Source of the DNA: Amblyornis subalaris | Taxonomy: Eukaryota > Chordata > Aves > Passeriformes > Ptilonorhynchidae | Length of the DNA stretch: 64,000 bases | Reading direction: 5' to 3' | NCBI GenBank assembly: GCA_018881555.1 | Contig: JACAXG010000252.1 | Coordinates: forward strand, 434,001 to 498,000 | The notes under the pieces: model-generated | Told to the model about the DNA's origin: nothing | The model's input: the letters and a program-made list of their open reading frames with translations, nothing else | Database searches by the model: none | Program-made: the position numbers and the translations under genes | Shown: positions 24,601 to 39,600 of the stretch, one piece after another | Position numbering within the stretch: the stretch's first letter is position 1 | Layout of the letters: each line of letters begins with the position of its first letter

Positions 24601-27600
24601 AAAAGACATACCTGATGCTCAGGGATTTGTGGATTTCTTTGTTGGAGTTCTTGGCTTCACATTCTCCTTGCCTGTGTCCATTCCCCCATGTGCTGCACCT
24701 CCAAGGGACCTCCAAGGCCTTCCTATCCCAGCATTTCAGTGTACAAAGGAGAAGCAAATAGATCCATGGGTGAAGACTGATCCATGTTGTCTGTCAACTT
24801 GCTCATACTCTCTTGATTAAGCAACTGTTAAATTGGGGTTAATCATAAAAGACAATGAGAGTTTATGCCATCATGGTCACCAAGTCCTGAATAAGCAAGA
24901 GGAATCATTGAGTTGCTCAGAAAATACACCTTAGCCAGAGATACTCCGGCATTTCTGTATAGGAGAAAGAGGCTGCAGCTCTGAAAGCACTTGAGTATTT
25001 TCCATTGCCCATAAGTAGTTTTTATTGTACTTTCTCACTGCTGTCTGTGTGGGGCTTGTTTCCCTTCCTGTGCTCTGCAGTTGAGCAGCTTAATTTCNTT
25101 TTGCCTCTGTATCGTTTAACCACATTGAGATTTTTCTTTAAGGCAGCATCAGATAAATTCAGGACCAGAAAATGTGGCCTTTTAGGGTGAGGCACGAAAC
25201 CTGCTTTCTGCAGGGTTGTGATCATTGCAGTGGCTGCTGTTGCCAGCTACTGCCAGAGAGCAGGCACTGAGCACATCCGGCCACCTCCCTGAATTCAGGA
25301 ATGGACTATTTACTCGATGCTACAGGAATAGTCTTAAAAGAAATAATATGAAGTGCTGTGCTGTGGATTTGAGGCTCGTTTTCCTTGTCTCCTGTCTTGG
25401 TTTAAGACAAGTTAAGGGCTGGACACTCCCCCTTATTATTCTCAGTTATTCTCAGCCCATAGTTTTGATAGGACATTTCCAAAGCAGAGCACTTCAGCTT
25501 TGCCTATTTCCAACTTGCAAGGGTTTAAAAAAAGAAACAAAATAATTTTTGATAAACCAGAAACAACTTCTCATGTTATTTGCAGCTTAGCCACCAGTTG
25601 AAAATTGGGGTTGTTTGTTTGTTTTTTCATAACTATGGACACTTCTGGGAGAAGAGGGTACACAAGATAAGTATTCATGCTTTACAGCTTATTAGGGAAT
25701 GCAACCCCCCAAAATTAATTTCTTTGTTAGCAGTTATGGGGGTCCCTGGTGGTATAGCTTACAAACCCTAAGGGTTCACAGGTGACAGGTTGAAGATGAC
25801 CATGCTGGAGAGTAGAAGATACCTCTCTTCTCTAGGCCTTAGTACTCAGAGAGTTCATGATCCAAGAGGACAATTGTCATTCCTGGCAGACTCTGCCAGT
25901 CTCCTCCTCTGAGCTGGTGATTGGCACCCGAAGGAGGGCTCCACTGCCTCTCATGAGCACCTGGTGCTGCACCTCCTCCCTTGGCATGAGAGTACTCCTC
26001 ACCTGGAACAGTATCCCTTGTTCTCAAAGCCCTTCCACTGCAGGCATACAGAGCTATTCAGTTCATGGCAGCATCTTGGTGCACCTGCAATTGTGTTATC
26101 CCCTGTGCAGACATCAGAATAAATGGATGTGCAAGCCCTTGCCCACAAACTGCTTTTTCATTCCTCAGAGGAAGGTTTTTGCTATAGTCCCCACGTTGCA
26201 GCGGTGAGTCCCAGGAAAAGGGCCTTTGTTTCTGTTCAAGGTGTTCCCGAGTTTCTGTGTGCAAGAGTGGCAGCAGTACCTCTGTTCTGCAAGGCTGTTG
26301 GGTTGCAGGTGATCCAGCTTTGATGAGAATGTTGTAAAATCTGCNCCTCTCACAAGTGTCTCCGGACTTCTCCTTTTCTTCCTTATGCAGGCAAATGCGT
26401 TGCTTGCCCTTGCAATTTAAAGAGAAGCTACTGGTTGTGGAGCACTTCCAGCAGCTGCCCAACATAAACAGTGCCGGGAGTCTTTGGACAACACTTCCAT
26501 TTCATCTTGTGTTTATCCCAGATGTGTTCCCAGTAGCTTCTGACTGAGCCTCGTGGGTAAAAAAGGCACCAGGGATGGCTGAAATGAGCGCTGATTTCTG
26601 GAGGCAGCAAGACAGCCACTGGCCTGCTGGCTGCTCTGCCCACCTTACAGCCTGGCAGCTCTGGGCAGTGCCTGCAGCTTTCTCACTTGTNCTTCTGCAG
26701 CAGGCTCCACTCTCTGCCCTTTTTTCTCCTCTCCGCAAAGGCTACCACCATGCCGCAGGCCACCCTTCCTTAAGGTGCCCTGTACTGCTGAGATGAGGTC
26801 CAGAGGTGATCATGATGCCTGACCTCTGCCCAATTTCATCTTTTCTTTGCTTGCCCTGTGTAAAGCAGGTTGTGCAGTCGCATGACAACATTCCTTCTGT
26901 GCCGCAGGGAACTTCTGGATCTGACTTGCCGCCTTGCCAACACCCTGAAGAAATATGGGATACAGAAAGGGGACAGGGTGGCCATCTATATGTCTGTGTC
27001 CCCCTTGTCAGTGGCAGCCATGCTGGCTTGTGCCAGGATTGGTGCTGTTCACACTGTGGTCTTCGCTGGATTCAGCGCCGAGTCCTTGGCTGGGAGAATC
27101 ATGGACTGTAAGTAGATGCAGACTGGGGAACAAACGCCTCTGTGACAGCGCTCCAAGACATATCCCAATCCTATGTTTTCTTCGCAGAAAGAGTTTTCTT
27201 CGTTCATTCTCATCTAGCAGGACACTTCACTCCCCCCTGCAGAGTGCAGCGAGGAGCCTTTTCCTGAGTGACGTGTGCAGCGTCCTCTGGCCTTAGAATA
27301 CTTGATAAATTGCTTAACATTCAGTGTGCACTGGGTTATTGCTTGACAGCAGTGAAGCTGGAAGGAAAACCAGAGCTTGGGGATAGGGCCTGATTTGTTC
27401 TTTTGCAGTGTAATAGCNGTGTTTCTTTGATACTCTTGCACAGTACTAACTCTGCATTCTCAATTGTGGTCCTGTGATTTATGTATAGTACTGGAAGTGT
27501 TGGCAGCCTGCCCCTGCTCTGTGAGCCCTTCTACCAGCAGACAGAGCTGTTCTCAGCCCCAAAGTACTTGTATGGTGTGATTAGGTAAAAAGTAATGCTA

Positions 27601-30600
27601 AACATAGCAATAGAAGAGCAAAATAGCAAGTGGCTCGTGTCCCAGCAGTCACATCAGTTTCTTTGTGGCTAGTGTGAGGGAACAAGTCTTACAGAAATTG
27701 TCATTTCTGGTTTTTCTTCTTTTTAGTGGAGTTAATNTACAGAGAGCAAGTACATGTTTTAGTTATCCCTCACACAGGTAACTGAGAAGAAGCTGTTCTG
27801 CATGTCAGCTTTGCAAGGCAGGGATGGACCATTTAAATTGCAGTGAGTGCTCCTTAGCCTGGATTTTGGGAAAGACTCTCTCATGTTCATGATAGGCATT
27901 GAGTGGACTGGTGGGGAAAGGGTAGAGTAGATGCCATTGGAGTATTTTAGGAAGATTGAATGGATAGCTGTCAGGAGCGGTTTAGCTGAAGTGGACCCTG
28001 CCTTGAGGTGGGGGAGATGGACTAGATAACCTATGGAGGTTCCAGCTACTGTTAATCTCTGTGTGTCTCAGGTTTTAAAGTGTTTTCATCAGTGACACTG
28101 ACTGCTTTTGATTGATAGCAGTTCTGAGTATTTGTCACACATGTTCTCCTATGCATCATCCCCCAAAGTAACGAAAGGAGGGTGTGCATACTAGCCTGGA
28201 TTACAGGCTGGTATGTCTGCTAATTCTTTCTCTTTTTAGCTGGATGCAAAGCAGTTATCACATACAACCAGGGAGTCAGGGGAGGCCGAATCATACAGCT
28301 GAAGACAACTCTGGATGAAGCTGTGAAGAACTGTCCAAGCATCAAACATGTGTTTGTGGCGCAGAGGACAGATAACAAAGTCCAGATGGGTGACCGTGAT
28401 ATTCCCCTTGAAGAGGTATGTTGTTGTTGGATAACTCCTTTGAGCTCTGAATGTTAGCTAGGATAATCTTTCTCTCCATATGTGCCTTTTGGACCTGAGT
28501 TCTGCTCCTTATAGCATCTGGATCTTCATCCTCAAATGGATTGCCTGTATTTACAGTCTGCTGGGATTGTGAGTCGAAGCAGCTCAGTCTATGTCTGGTT
28601 TATCTCAGCATGGGCAGGGGTTATGCTGCTCCGTTTTAGTAGCCTTGCAAACAGTGCTGAGATTTAAGGAGTGTTTTCTGAGACGCAGAGGTCACAGATG
28701 AGAGCCTGAGACCATTGTTGCTGTTGTTACTATACTGTGTTCAGACACTGTGTTATGGTTTGCATGTGCACTCAGACTGGACACTGTTGAAAGGCAGTAC
28801 AGAAATAATGAAGTTCCTAGAGAGGCTTAGTCCAGTCCATGAACAGTGTTGTGGTTGCCCCATGTTGGGAGGACAGTGATGGCTTGGGAATATTTAGAAC
28901 CTGTGCTTCCTGGGGAAAAAAAACAGCTGATGTTTTAATATGTTTAGCTGGCACACATGAGACTCCAGCCTAATGCAGAAGTAGTTTTATCAGTTTGCTG
29001 GCAGCAGTAAACAGGAACTACTCATTCTAATAATGCCTGGAAAAAGCTCGTCTGCAGGCAAGATAATTGCTCAAGAGTCTCTGTGCTGGTCACATGAGAT
29101 AGGAGGAAGTACTGGTGTAAGTTAAACAGAGAAGACAGGTTTTATTCAGAAATTGTCTTACTCCTTATTCCACAAAGGACATTCAGATTAATTTCCTTAG
29201 TCTGCAAACAGTCTGAGGTGCTTTAGTGGGAGCTCATCCCATTGTCAGTTGTAGGGTCTGAAACAAAACAAGAATTAAACAGTTAATGCTGTAAACTGTC
29301 CTCACTGATCTTTAAAGCAGTTGTACTTTCCAGCTCTTGTGCAATGGCTTACTGCAAAATTTAAGCTCATGTTGTAATGGAGCATGTGAGGATTCCATCT
29401 TTGTTTCAAAAACCATCAAGTCAGNCTGAACTGGCAGTACTGAAATGTCGTGAGAAATACCTGAGATGAACAGCAGTGCTGTAACTCAGAGGCTAAGAAT
29501 TAGACCAGACTCTATGAACTCTTCATATTTTATTAAGCTTTGTTTGTCAGACACTTTTAAACAACTGGACCTGCTGATGGTAGCGTTCCCTTGTAAATAC
29601 AGTGTGTTTACAGCGTATACTTATAAAAAGGCACTACCAAGAAATTCCTCCAAGGAGCCACCTCACAACCCTTGCAGGAATCATCATTCATCTAGGACAG
29701 TGCAGAGCTCGAGAGAAGCTCTCACCTAGTAGGACATTCCATCCTTCCCTCCTGTGGTTCTCACTGTAGGGGTGAGGAGAGGACCTCACCCNGCTGGCCA
29801 AACAGGGGAGTATGCAGAGAGTGACAGAGGCAGGAGAGTAAAGCACTCTTCTCCTGGGTAGAAGTTGTTAGAGTTTGAGGATCAAATGGACAGGTGAATC
29901 CCACTGCTGGGGCCAGGGAAGGGAGATGAGCACACAGTTTAACTGTAGCACTGCAGTTTTTAAAGGAAAAGGAAGGTACTAAACAGCACCCAGTCAGCCT
30001 TGCTGCTGCTGTCAAGTGTTTGCAGACGCACTTTGGATTTCTACCAGCAGCTTGCAAAGGCTTGAAATGTAAGCAGCTATGACTTACCAATTTTTTTATC
30101 CCTGAAATGTTATTTTATTTGGCCAGTTCTCCTTGACTTCTCTGCCCAGCAGAGGTACTGGTGGAAAGGATAAATGCTATGCATCCACAGGAACCCTTTC
30201 CCTNGACGGGCCCATACAAGCTATGATATATCCATGGATATTTGTGAGGGGCAACAGCAATGGTGGTTCTTGTCTCTGGACATTGCTGACATGCTTACAG
30301 AGGGAGTGATGCTTGGCCCATATAGGCAAAGTCTTTCTGTAATTACTACCTTTTCTTTCTTAGGAGATGACCAAGGCAGCTTCTGTGTGCACTCCAGAGA
30401 GCATGGAGAGTGAAGACATGCTTTTCATGCTATATACCTCGGGCAGCACTGGGAAACCCAAAGGAATCGTTCACACCCAGGCTGGATACCTGCTGTATGC
30501 TGCTCTCACACACAAGGTAACTCAGCTGCACCCTCTGGTTCACTTACCTTCCAGCAGTACTAACAAGAGACACTTGGATCAGTGAGGAGTGCTGTATCCT

Positions 30601-33600
30601 CTGCTTGCTGCCCAATTGGCTTATTGGTTGTAAACAAGCTGGAAAACGGCTGAACTGTGTAATTAATTTGTTCTAAGGAATACGATACTATGCAAACCTG
30701 AACCTAGAGTTACGAAAGGAAGGAAATGACAGTGCTGCTTTTGCATTTAAAATGTGCCAATGTTGGCTGCCCAGAATTTGCAGCTGAGGAGATTCTGGTA
30801 AGCATCTTACTGGCATTGGTAATGTGGATATTACTGTAGTATTTTGCATTGGGATCCTGGACTTTTTTATTTTGGAGAGGATCCGGACTCTTAAAACAGC
30901 CTCTTTGCATGGTACTTGTTGTCTGAAGAACAAAAATTGCATTTCTCCTCTTGTGGCTGCACCTCTGTGCTGCTTTTCTGGGTGATCTAGGCAAAATGTT
31001 TTAACCTCCTTTCTCTTGAAAAAGAGAAGAGTCAAGGCACTGCTTCTTGAAGCTTCTGGTCTGAGCTCTGCCTATTGAAAGGTAACAGTGAAATGAGGAG
31101 AGGATTGTGGTGAAAGATCTCCATCTGGCTTTAGTGGTATCACCCTGTTTGTAATCACACACAATTCATGTGAAGGTTTTCTTTCTTTAGGCTGACACAG
31201 TTGAATTTTTANAAGATTTGAATGTTCAAGTGTCAGACTTCTCTGCATGAAGGGCATTTGTTACGTCAGCTTTTCTAAGTGGCAGCATAATCTCCAAGGC
31301 ATCTCTTTCTTAGTCCAGAAGGTAGATCTGCACCCTGGTGCATTTTCTCCACCTGCAGAGTGCACGAGAGGGAAAGGCACTTGGAAAAGTAAGGTGAGAA
31401 TTGTCTTTTCTAGGTAGAGGGATCAGCTGACCTGCGTGATCTCTGTGGTCTTTGCACACTCACATGTGACATTTGTCACACACTCATGGGTTTTTCTTTT
31501 AGTTCTGATCCATAAAGCTGACTGCCTTATGAGTCAGGACCTCTTCACCATATGGTAGAGGAGTTAGATTTACCATGGGAAGCATTTTCCACACCCAAGA
31601 CAAGATAATGAGTTCTCCAAGATCTTTATCTTGAATTTGATGAGCAAGGAGAAGGTAATGTCTGGAAAGGGATGCACTCATATAGAGAAGCTGAGCAGCT
31701 AAGAATATTTCTCAGAAAATGTTTTATGGACACCTATCAGTTCCTCCAGATCTCTCATGGAAATCTGTTGATATTGGTGAGGGGTCTGAGACTCTGTGGT
31801 CTGCAGTTTCCCTGTGACTCAGAATCAGCTTTCCCATGTGGACCGCCTGGAGTAGCCAACCTTAGGTATGCAGGGCTCTCAGCTTTGGTTGTAGCTTTGT
31901 TGTTCCAACAGAGCAGCTGCTGATACAGCCATGCTTCCTGTATGTTTGCAAAAGTATCAGGAGCCTGGGAGCCTTGGTACTGGTCCCTCTGACTTGCTTC
32001 CTCACCTCGGGCTGGTCTTCGTGTGGCCACGTCCCACATGCTTGGCTCCACTTGCCCTGTGCACTCTCTTGCTCCCGTCTGGATGTCAAGTCCAGCACCT
32101 TACCTTTGAGCACCTGCCAACAGAAAGTCAGCTGGCCTTACGTTTATCTTTGCAGTATGTGTTTGACTACCGGCAAGGAGATGTTTTTGGCTGTGTGGCT
32201 GACATTGGCTGGATCACAGGACATAGCTATGTTGTGTATGGACCACTCTGCAATGGAGCCACCTCTGTCCTGTTTGAAAGCACTCCGGTGTACCCTGACC
32301 CAGGTGAGGAAGTGGTGGGAAAAGGTTTGGCTAGACGTGGCAATGTGGCAAAAAAGATTTAGAAACCCATCCTGTGTGACCTGCCTGCTCAGGAGAGGTA
32401 AGCTCCATGGCTTTGGAACGTGCGTACACAACACTCAGGAACATCCGTGCATCCAGGGTAGGAAAAAAGAGTTGCCATTGCTTTTGCTCTGTACTCACAG
32501 TAATAACAGCTCCAGCTTTGNCTGTTAACCTTTCAGCTGGGCATTTGCAGTGGTGTGTCAGTGCTGGATGGATAAAAAGGCAGTTTGTGATTTTGCAGGT
32601 CGTTACTGGGAAGTGGTGCAAAGGTTGAAAATTAATCAGTTTTATTGTGCACCTACGGCNATACGCTTGCTGCTGAATTATGGAGAAGAGTGGGTGAAGA
32701 AATACGACAGATCTTCCTTGAAGGTTTTGGGTTCAGGTAAGGAGCATGGAATCTTCATCTGAAAAAGACAAGGGGTTCTAGCTGGTGAAATGCAGATGCC
32801 AGAGGGATTCAGCTGACCACATGGGATGTGGTTAAAAAAAAGATGATAACGCAGGCTCTGTCTGGCTTTTCAAATATTTTCTTAGAAGAAGAAGCAACAA
32901 AATGAAGCTGCAATTTGTGTGATTGCCTGTTTCCTAGCTTATTTTGCAGGATCACATTCTTTGCTAAAAAGATTTAATGGTAAAGGACATCACTTTGAAT
33001 TTTACTGGCATAGCTGACCCAAGCAGCATTTTCCTGCATTATTTTCTATTCTGGGGGTTCTTATTACATGATTAGTTACTTTCAGTGATATTCATTGCTT
33101 GCCTTTTGGTCCTTCTGGAAAGGGTCAGTCCTCAGTTACATGAGTGCATTGCAGTCCTTTGTGCATCCCAGCAAAAGTGCTGCAAGCATTCTGCTTGGAG
33201 ATCATGTGTTCAGCTTGTTGTGCACCAAGAGGGGGAATTAACTGCCTGCAGTCTCCTGGGTCTCAGGTTGTTTTCTTTCTTNTTTTGGTCTAGTGGGAGA
33301 GCCGATCAACAGCGAAGCTTGGCAGTGGTTCTACCAGGTGGTGGGAGAAGGGCGCTGCACCCTCGTGGACACGTGGTGGCAGACAGGTAAAAGGCATCCT
33401 TGGGGAGCACGGGGGATCCTGGCCATTGGCAGGTTGCTGGTGGGTAGAGAGAGATTAATGCATTTCAGTTTGATCCAACAAGTCTGTCGAAAAACCTCTC
33501 CTGGCATTTGGATCAGCTTTTGAAAGTCACTGGGGAGCTTCTGCACATAATAGCAATCTAACAACACATAAAAGCAATAGCAGTGTTGGTTTTTTTGTTT

Positions 33601-36600
33601 TCCTCTAAATGTTCTTTGNTATTTTGAATGCTGGAAAATGCCAATTGCTGCTAGAAATATGAGGCAGAGATTGAATTTCTGGGCAAAGCTGGCAATAGTC
33701 AGCTTGAATTGCAAAACTCATTTTCAGTTTATCCAGCTTGTTATGGTCTTGTCATGGAAAGGCATTCAAAATACCACATAGCCACAATCTGTGCTTTGTT
33801 TTCCTTCCTGGGAATGGTCAGAGGAGGATGGAAAACTAAGCTGTATAGTCAAAGGGACCTTGTACAACTGCTCTGGCAGGTAGGAAAGGAGTGAGTGGAG
33901 ACTTGCTGGCTGTTCATCAGGTGGCTGGAGGACAGTGGCTGTCACCCAGCAGGGCTGCTGGGGAGCACCTTCTCCCNTGACTCAATTGGTATTCTGTAGT
34001 TGCTTTGGCACTGGACCTCTGATGTCTCAAAAGGATGCACTTATGCATTGGCAACATGCTTGGCCCTGCTGTGTGCATCAGTTAAGGTTTACAAGCTGCT
34101 GGACAGAGTGACTGGCTGTGACATATCCCAGTCCAGTTGGAGCAGAGTTGGTCTGTGCNTCCTGGCCTCCCTGGCCCGCAGTGGGGAGAGGCCAAGTGCT
34201 GTACTCCAACTGGGGTTGTGCTGCCTGGTGGGGTCCTCTGCTTGAAAGAGTCCTGCAGCTCCTTCCCTGCTCCTTCCTCAGCACCCAGTCTTCTCTTTTC
34301 TGGGCACCAACACTCAGGAGTTGCTAAAGGTGTCTTGCAATATGTCCTTCTCAAGTCGTGAGATCCAGTTTGCCATGGAGACAGGAGCACAGCTGCTGGC
34401 ATTCTGCCTCTGCTGAAAAATAGTCTTAAACTGCCATTGAGCAGAATATTCATTCCCTTTCCAGTCAAGCTGCTCCTGATTTCATCCTTAATCCTGCTAG
34501 CAGGCTCCCTATCTCAATGTGATGAATTTTCTTCTGGCACACAACCAAGTTCCATTTAATCCAGACCAGCCTTGCAGGCTCTTTTTTATTGTCAGATTTG
34601 AAATAAAACCACCTCAGAATTCAGAACAGCAATGTTAACTGCTATCTACTTCAGCTACTGATCTCTTAAATCTTCTGGGTTCCTACATGCTGAGCAGAAG
34701 GAAAGATGACTGGCTAGGTCTTTCCTCATCATGTGCTTTCCTTCTCTGTGCTCTGAAAGAAAACACCATGGAGAAGCAGTTGATTACTGTACATTGACGT
34801 ATTTGAGAAGAATCCATTTTTGCCCTCACATTTTTTGGTTTGTTTATTAACTGGTGCATGTAGTGTTCATGCTGTGTTGTCTATTTCCTCCAAAGTACAG
34901 GGTTAGATCTTGTATTAAACTGTAGATCTCCTGGGATTTTGGAGCAACAACTGTCAGGTGAGAGGTTAAAAAACATTCACTGGGCAGTCTGCTAGTGCAG
35001 AGTGCTTGGTTTTACCTTGAACCAGGCATAGTTTCACAGGTAAACAGTTACCACCTCCTGGAAGCATGATATAATGATAAATATTCATGACCTTGATTTT
35101 ATTAGAAAGTGGAATCAATCTTTTTCCACAGCTGATGCTTTAATAAAGAGGAAGCCAAGTTAATCTTGGAAAGATTATATATGCCATTTGAACATAAAAG
35201 GAGCATGGGAAGAGATCACAGGAGCAATGTGATGGATGCTGGCTGTGGTCCTGCAGTGTCACCTTTCCTGTACAATTTCAGTATAGCTGGTTAATTGTGC
35301 TGCTGTGTGCAGTGTCCTCCATGGGACACTGCTCTCCAAAGCAGCAGCCTGTTGCCAGCTAATAAAGCCTGGTAGGCATCAGCAAATGGTGATTTAAGAA
35401 CCCACTTTAAAGCCTTTGGATGAGCAAATGAGTGAGAGAGCAATTATGAGAAGCAATTTAAATAGTGTGGTGTGTACAGATGAAAAATTCCTATAGCTCT
35501 TGCTGTTAAGATACCAAGTAGTGCTGTGTTGTGATTGACAGTAATAGAATCAAAGCTGTGTTTGCGTTTTAGGTGTAGCTCTTCACGGTGCAGAAGAGAC
35601 ACTAGGTATTATCACTTTTGTCACTGATTTTACAAAAAAAAGTACAGCCATGAACAGAAGCTGGTTTGGAAAGACATCTCTGAACAGGCCCTAGGAGCTT
35701 TAGTTGTTGGCATCATCTCATATCGACTTAGACTGGGCCGGTGCTTCAGAAACAGATTCCCCCAAAATAGTCACTCCAATCTGTCTGTGGTGGCAGAGAG
35801 CACGTGCTCTACTCTGCTGCCAGACAGGATCTCTCCATGGCAGAGGGGAGCCTGCTTCAATGCACCCATCCCCTGCTCAGACCCTGCTGTCCTTGCCCAA
35901 AGGCTGGGTGGATTTGCACTCTCTTGACAGCNTGGGCACAGGTGATGTGGAAGCACAGCTTTTCTCTGCCAGCTCTGCCTCTGAAGAGAGGCTGCATAAG
36001 GGCAGGGTAGAGCCAAGAAGTCTTGCTAGATGTCATCTGNCAGTGGCTAAAACTGGTGCTTCTAAACCAATTTAAAATAGGTCTTCACTATGCAAACAAT
36101 CTTTAAAGCACCCTTGCAACCATGCAGCTCCCTCAGGAATGTGACTTTACTGCCATGTGTGCAGCTGGCTGCAGGATGTGTAGGATGTGGCAAACACCAT
36201 GTTGAAACAGCTTTCAGTGCTGTATTCGGGATGAGTACTGGCTTAGGAAGAGCAACCTTCAGTTTAATCAGGGTCCCTGTTCTGATGCAGATTTGGTCTG
36301 TGCAAACAGAGAACAGGAGGTGTCTGGGGCTTTTTCCCGAGAAAATTCAAGCTTCNCTTTTCAAAATTAACAGAAACATGAAGTGAATGCATGCCCATCA
36401 AAGAAATAGGAAATAATTCTATGTATAAGCCACATGTGAAACTATTTGCTGCAGATCTAAAGCTTAGAGACTATCAGAGACCCTTCTTCATAGCTGGATG
36501 CAAATTCAGGGACAAATTCAGCCTTTCCAACCCCTGGTTTCAGTTTTCACAACCTCAGCAAAGCTCATAGAGGAATGCACTCTCCCTGTGGCAGAACATA

Positions 36601-39600
36601 CCTTTATTTATAGAGCTGTGTTTTTAAAAGCCTTGTTCTCCTTTGTTTTTGTTTCTCTCTTGTGTTTCTGAATTAGTTTTAGAATAGAAAATACCTCATC
36701 AAGGTTGGAGTCTGATTTAATGTTCATCCCAGCAGGAATGAAAAAGGATGATTAAAAGGTTCAATTTTGACTGGAAGATAAGCTCAGCCTGCCTGTAAGG
36801 GGTGGTTTAATCTCATACTCTGTAATAACAGTAATTCAGACTCCGGAGGTGCTTTTCATGCTAACCTTAGACAGCTGTAGAAACACTAGTGGGAGATAAA
36901 TCCCCTGACATGCTTATGCTTTCCCTATAAAATCACTTCTGGGGCAGGAAATGGGGCTGCTGAGTAGTGCCCATGCCAGGGCTCTGCTGTTTTCCAATGG
37001 CTGTGCTTCTTGGTCTTGCAGAATTCATTCCCAGTGGCTCTTTCTTGCAAGGTGGCTTCACTGTTTTCTTCTTGACCTAAGAAGAGCTGGAATTTGCTTT
37101 CATCCAGCATTGGATGAACTACATATATTTTGGTTTTCATTTTTCTTCCAGAAACTGGTGGCATCTGCATTGCCCCACGGCCCTCAGAGGAGAAAGCTGA
37201 GATCATTCCAGCTATGGCTATGAGACCTTTCCTTGGGATTGTGCCTGTGCTGATGGATGAGAATGTGAGTTGAAGCTGTGCTGCGTGCCCAAAAGAGAAG
37301 CTGGTGTGTGTTTCTGCCTTAATAACCTTTTGGACAGCAAAGGAACAGGATCCAGAAGGGTGCTTGTTTCTCCATTAAAATGGTAGAATAGATGAGCAAT
37401 TTATATATANAGAGAGAGAGAGAGAGCTAGAGAGAGAGAGCTAGCATATCTCAGTCATCCATACAGATTTGCCGACAGGGCATTGCAAGCTCCCAGCAAA
37501 TCTCTAGAAAAGTTGTTTACATTTATTTTCTCCACTTGTGACCCTCCACTGGCAGCCTGCAGTGAGCAACAGGGTGACTCTTGCCAGATCAATGACACAG
37601 AAGCTCTTACTGTTCCTGTTTTGTTCACCTGATCATCCTTCTTGTGCTTGAACCTGCAGGGAAAGGTTATAGAGGGCAATGACGTGTCTGGCGCGCTCTG
37701 CATTGCCCAGCCGTGGCCTGGCATGGCAAGAACAATCTATGGAGATCACCAGCGATTTATTGATGCCTATTTCAAAGCCTACCCAGGTAAGGAAAGCGCC
37801 AAGGGAAGGCAGTTTTACTGCAGTATAAGCACAGTGGATATTTTCAGCAGTACTTTTCTGATATTTCTGTGCCATCCAGATCATGGTGGCTTTAGGGTGT
37901 GTCACGGGTTGCAAGCATATGCTGGTGGCTTTAGGTAGTGTTGACCTTTCTAGCTGTCAAAAGGGCATGTATTTTCTAGAAAACTTTAATGCCCAAGCTT
38001 TAAANTCCAAATACCTTTTCTTTGGAGCTTTATGTCTCACTTGAAAATAGGCATATTGGATGGGAAATACCTCCTGCATCACCGAATCTGAACCCTGTGT
38101 TACATCCTTCGTTTTTAAAATGTGGTCAAGTCATATCTGTAAGTAATAAGAACTGTCAGGGTAACATTTTTTGTAGGAGATTGGACAAGACAACTGTCTT
38201 CACTCAGGAGAGCAACTGAAAGGGATTTGAAAGCTACAGGGTAGGCAAGAATTACATAGGCAATCCTGAAAATTGTACAAAATGGGCTGGATAATAAGAG
38301 TGGGAAACTGGTAGAAGAAATTGAATGATCCCATAGTCCCTTATTACTCACTACGTTTGCATCTGGTGTCTTGTTGATATTTAGTTGATAGTTGTTTAAT
38401 TGATCTGGAAGGGCAGAAGACATGACTAAAAGTCCATGAATAGGCCAATAATGGGTCCTGGCAAGAGCCACCTTCAGATTTCACAGCTTCTCAGATGTGC
38501 CACTGGAGCAATTCAGATGCGGACATAGCCTTGGTGAAGAGCCAACACAATCAGTGTTACCAGATGTGTCCTCAGTGACACTGGAGCTTCTAGGAAACCC
38601 TGGGTCTTTTTTAGTTTCCATCAAATGTTTTAGACCCTCCAAACACCATGCTTATCATGGGCTAGTTTGGGGATTTTTTTAGCTAATCTGATAGCAATGT
38701 TTCTCCCACACTCACGTGCTAGAGAGGGACTGTTATCTGGGATCTGAATCTCTGTTAGCCAGAAAGGAAAANGGCTTTTCATCCATCATAGTGTAAGTGA
38801 TTAAAAAAATTGGCGGTGTTCCCATGTACAAAATATAATAAAACTGTTCCCTTTCAGATGAACAGTTGTAGTTTTCCATGCGTGCCAAGGTGGAAGAGCA
38901 GCAGTTCTGAGCTTGACCAGTAGCCTGTGGCATGATGGCAAATGGCATTAGAAGTTTTTCTGGTTTTAACTTAGTGTTGTATGCACCAAGAGGCCTGAGC
39001 AGGCAGTTGCTGTGCAGGTGTGGGCATGTAAAGCCCAGAGAGATCAGAGAGCCCCTCTTGGTTCTGTAAATCCAAGTAAGCATCACTGGGTTGTGTTGCT
39101 GGACTTGGTTTTACTACAGGAACATCAGCCGCTGGTTGCTGCTGATCGCCTACAGTGATTTGTCCATCTTGGCAGAGACCTGAGCTCCACTGTCTTGGTG
39201 CTATTCAGGTGCTTGTTAGGAGCCAGCACAGCTCAGATAGAGCAGAGGAGGGTCAGGGCTGGCAGAGGGAAGTGGGAAATGGTGTGAGGCAGGTCATGCA
39301 GCTGTGAGCTTACAAAGGCCTGTGAGCTGCCCCATCCACCCTGCCCTACTCACCATCCTAGAGCATGGTCTGTCCTGCACCAGAGCTCAAAACAGCAGGC
39401 TGGCACACTTCCTGCTGCTGATCGCCCCTGTGTCTTTGCTGCAGGTTACTACTTCACAGGGGATGGTGCTTACAGGACCCAGAAAGGCTATTACCAGATA
39501 ACAGGGCGCATGGATGATATCATTAACATAAGTGGACACAGGCTCAGCACGGCAGAAATAGAAGATGCAATGGTAAGCTCCAAGCAGGTAAAGGTCCCTC

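Noticed and set aside
34500..35700. Possible nested gene in ACSS1 intron 8
   Set aside because: No frame of useful length, splice pairs or RNA fold seen.
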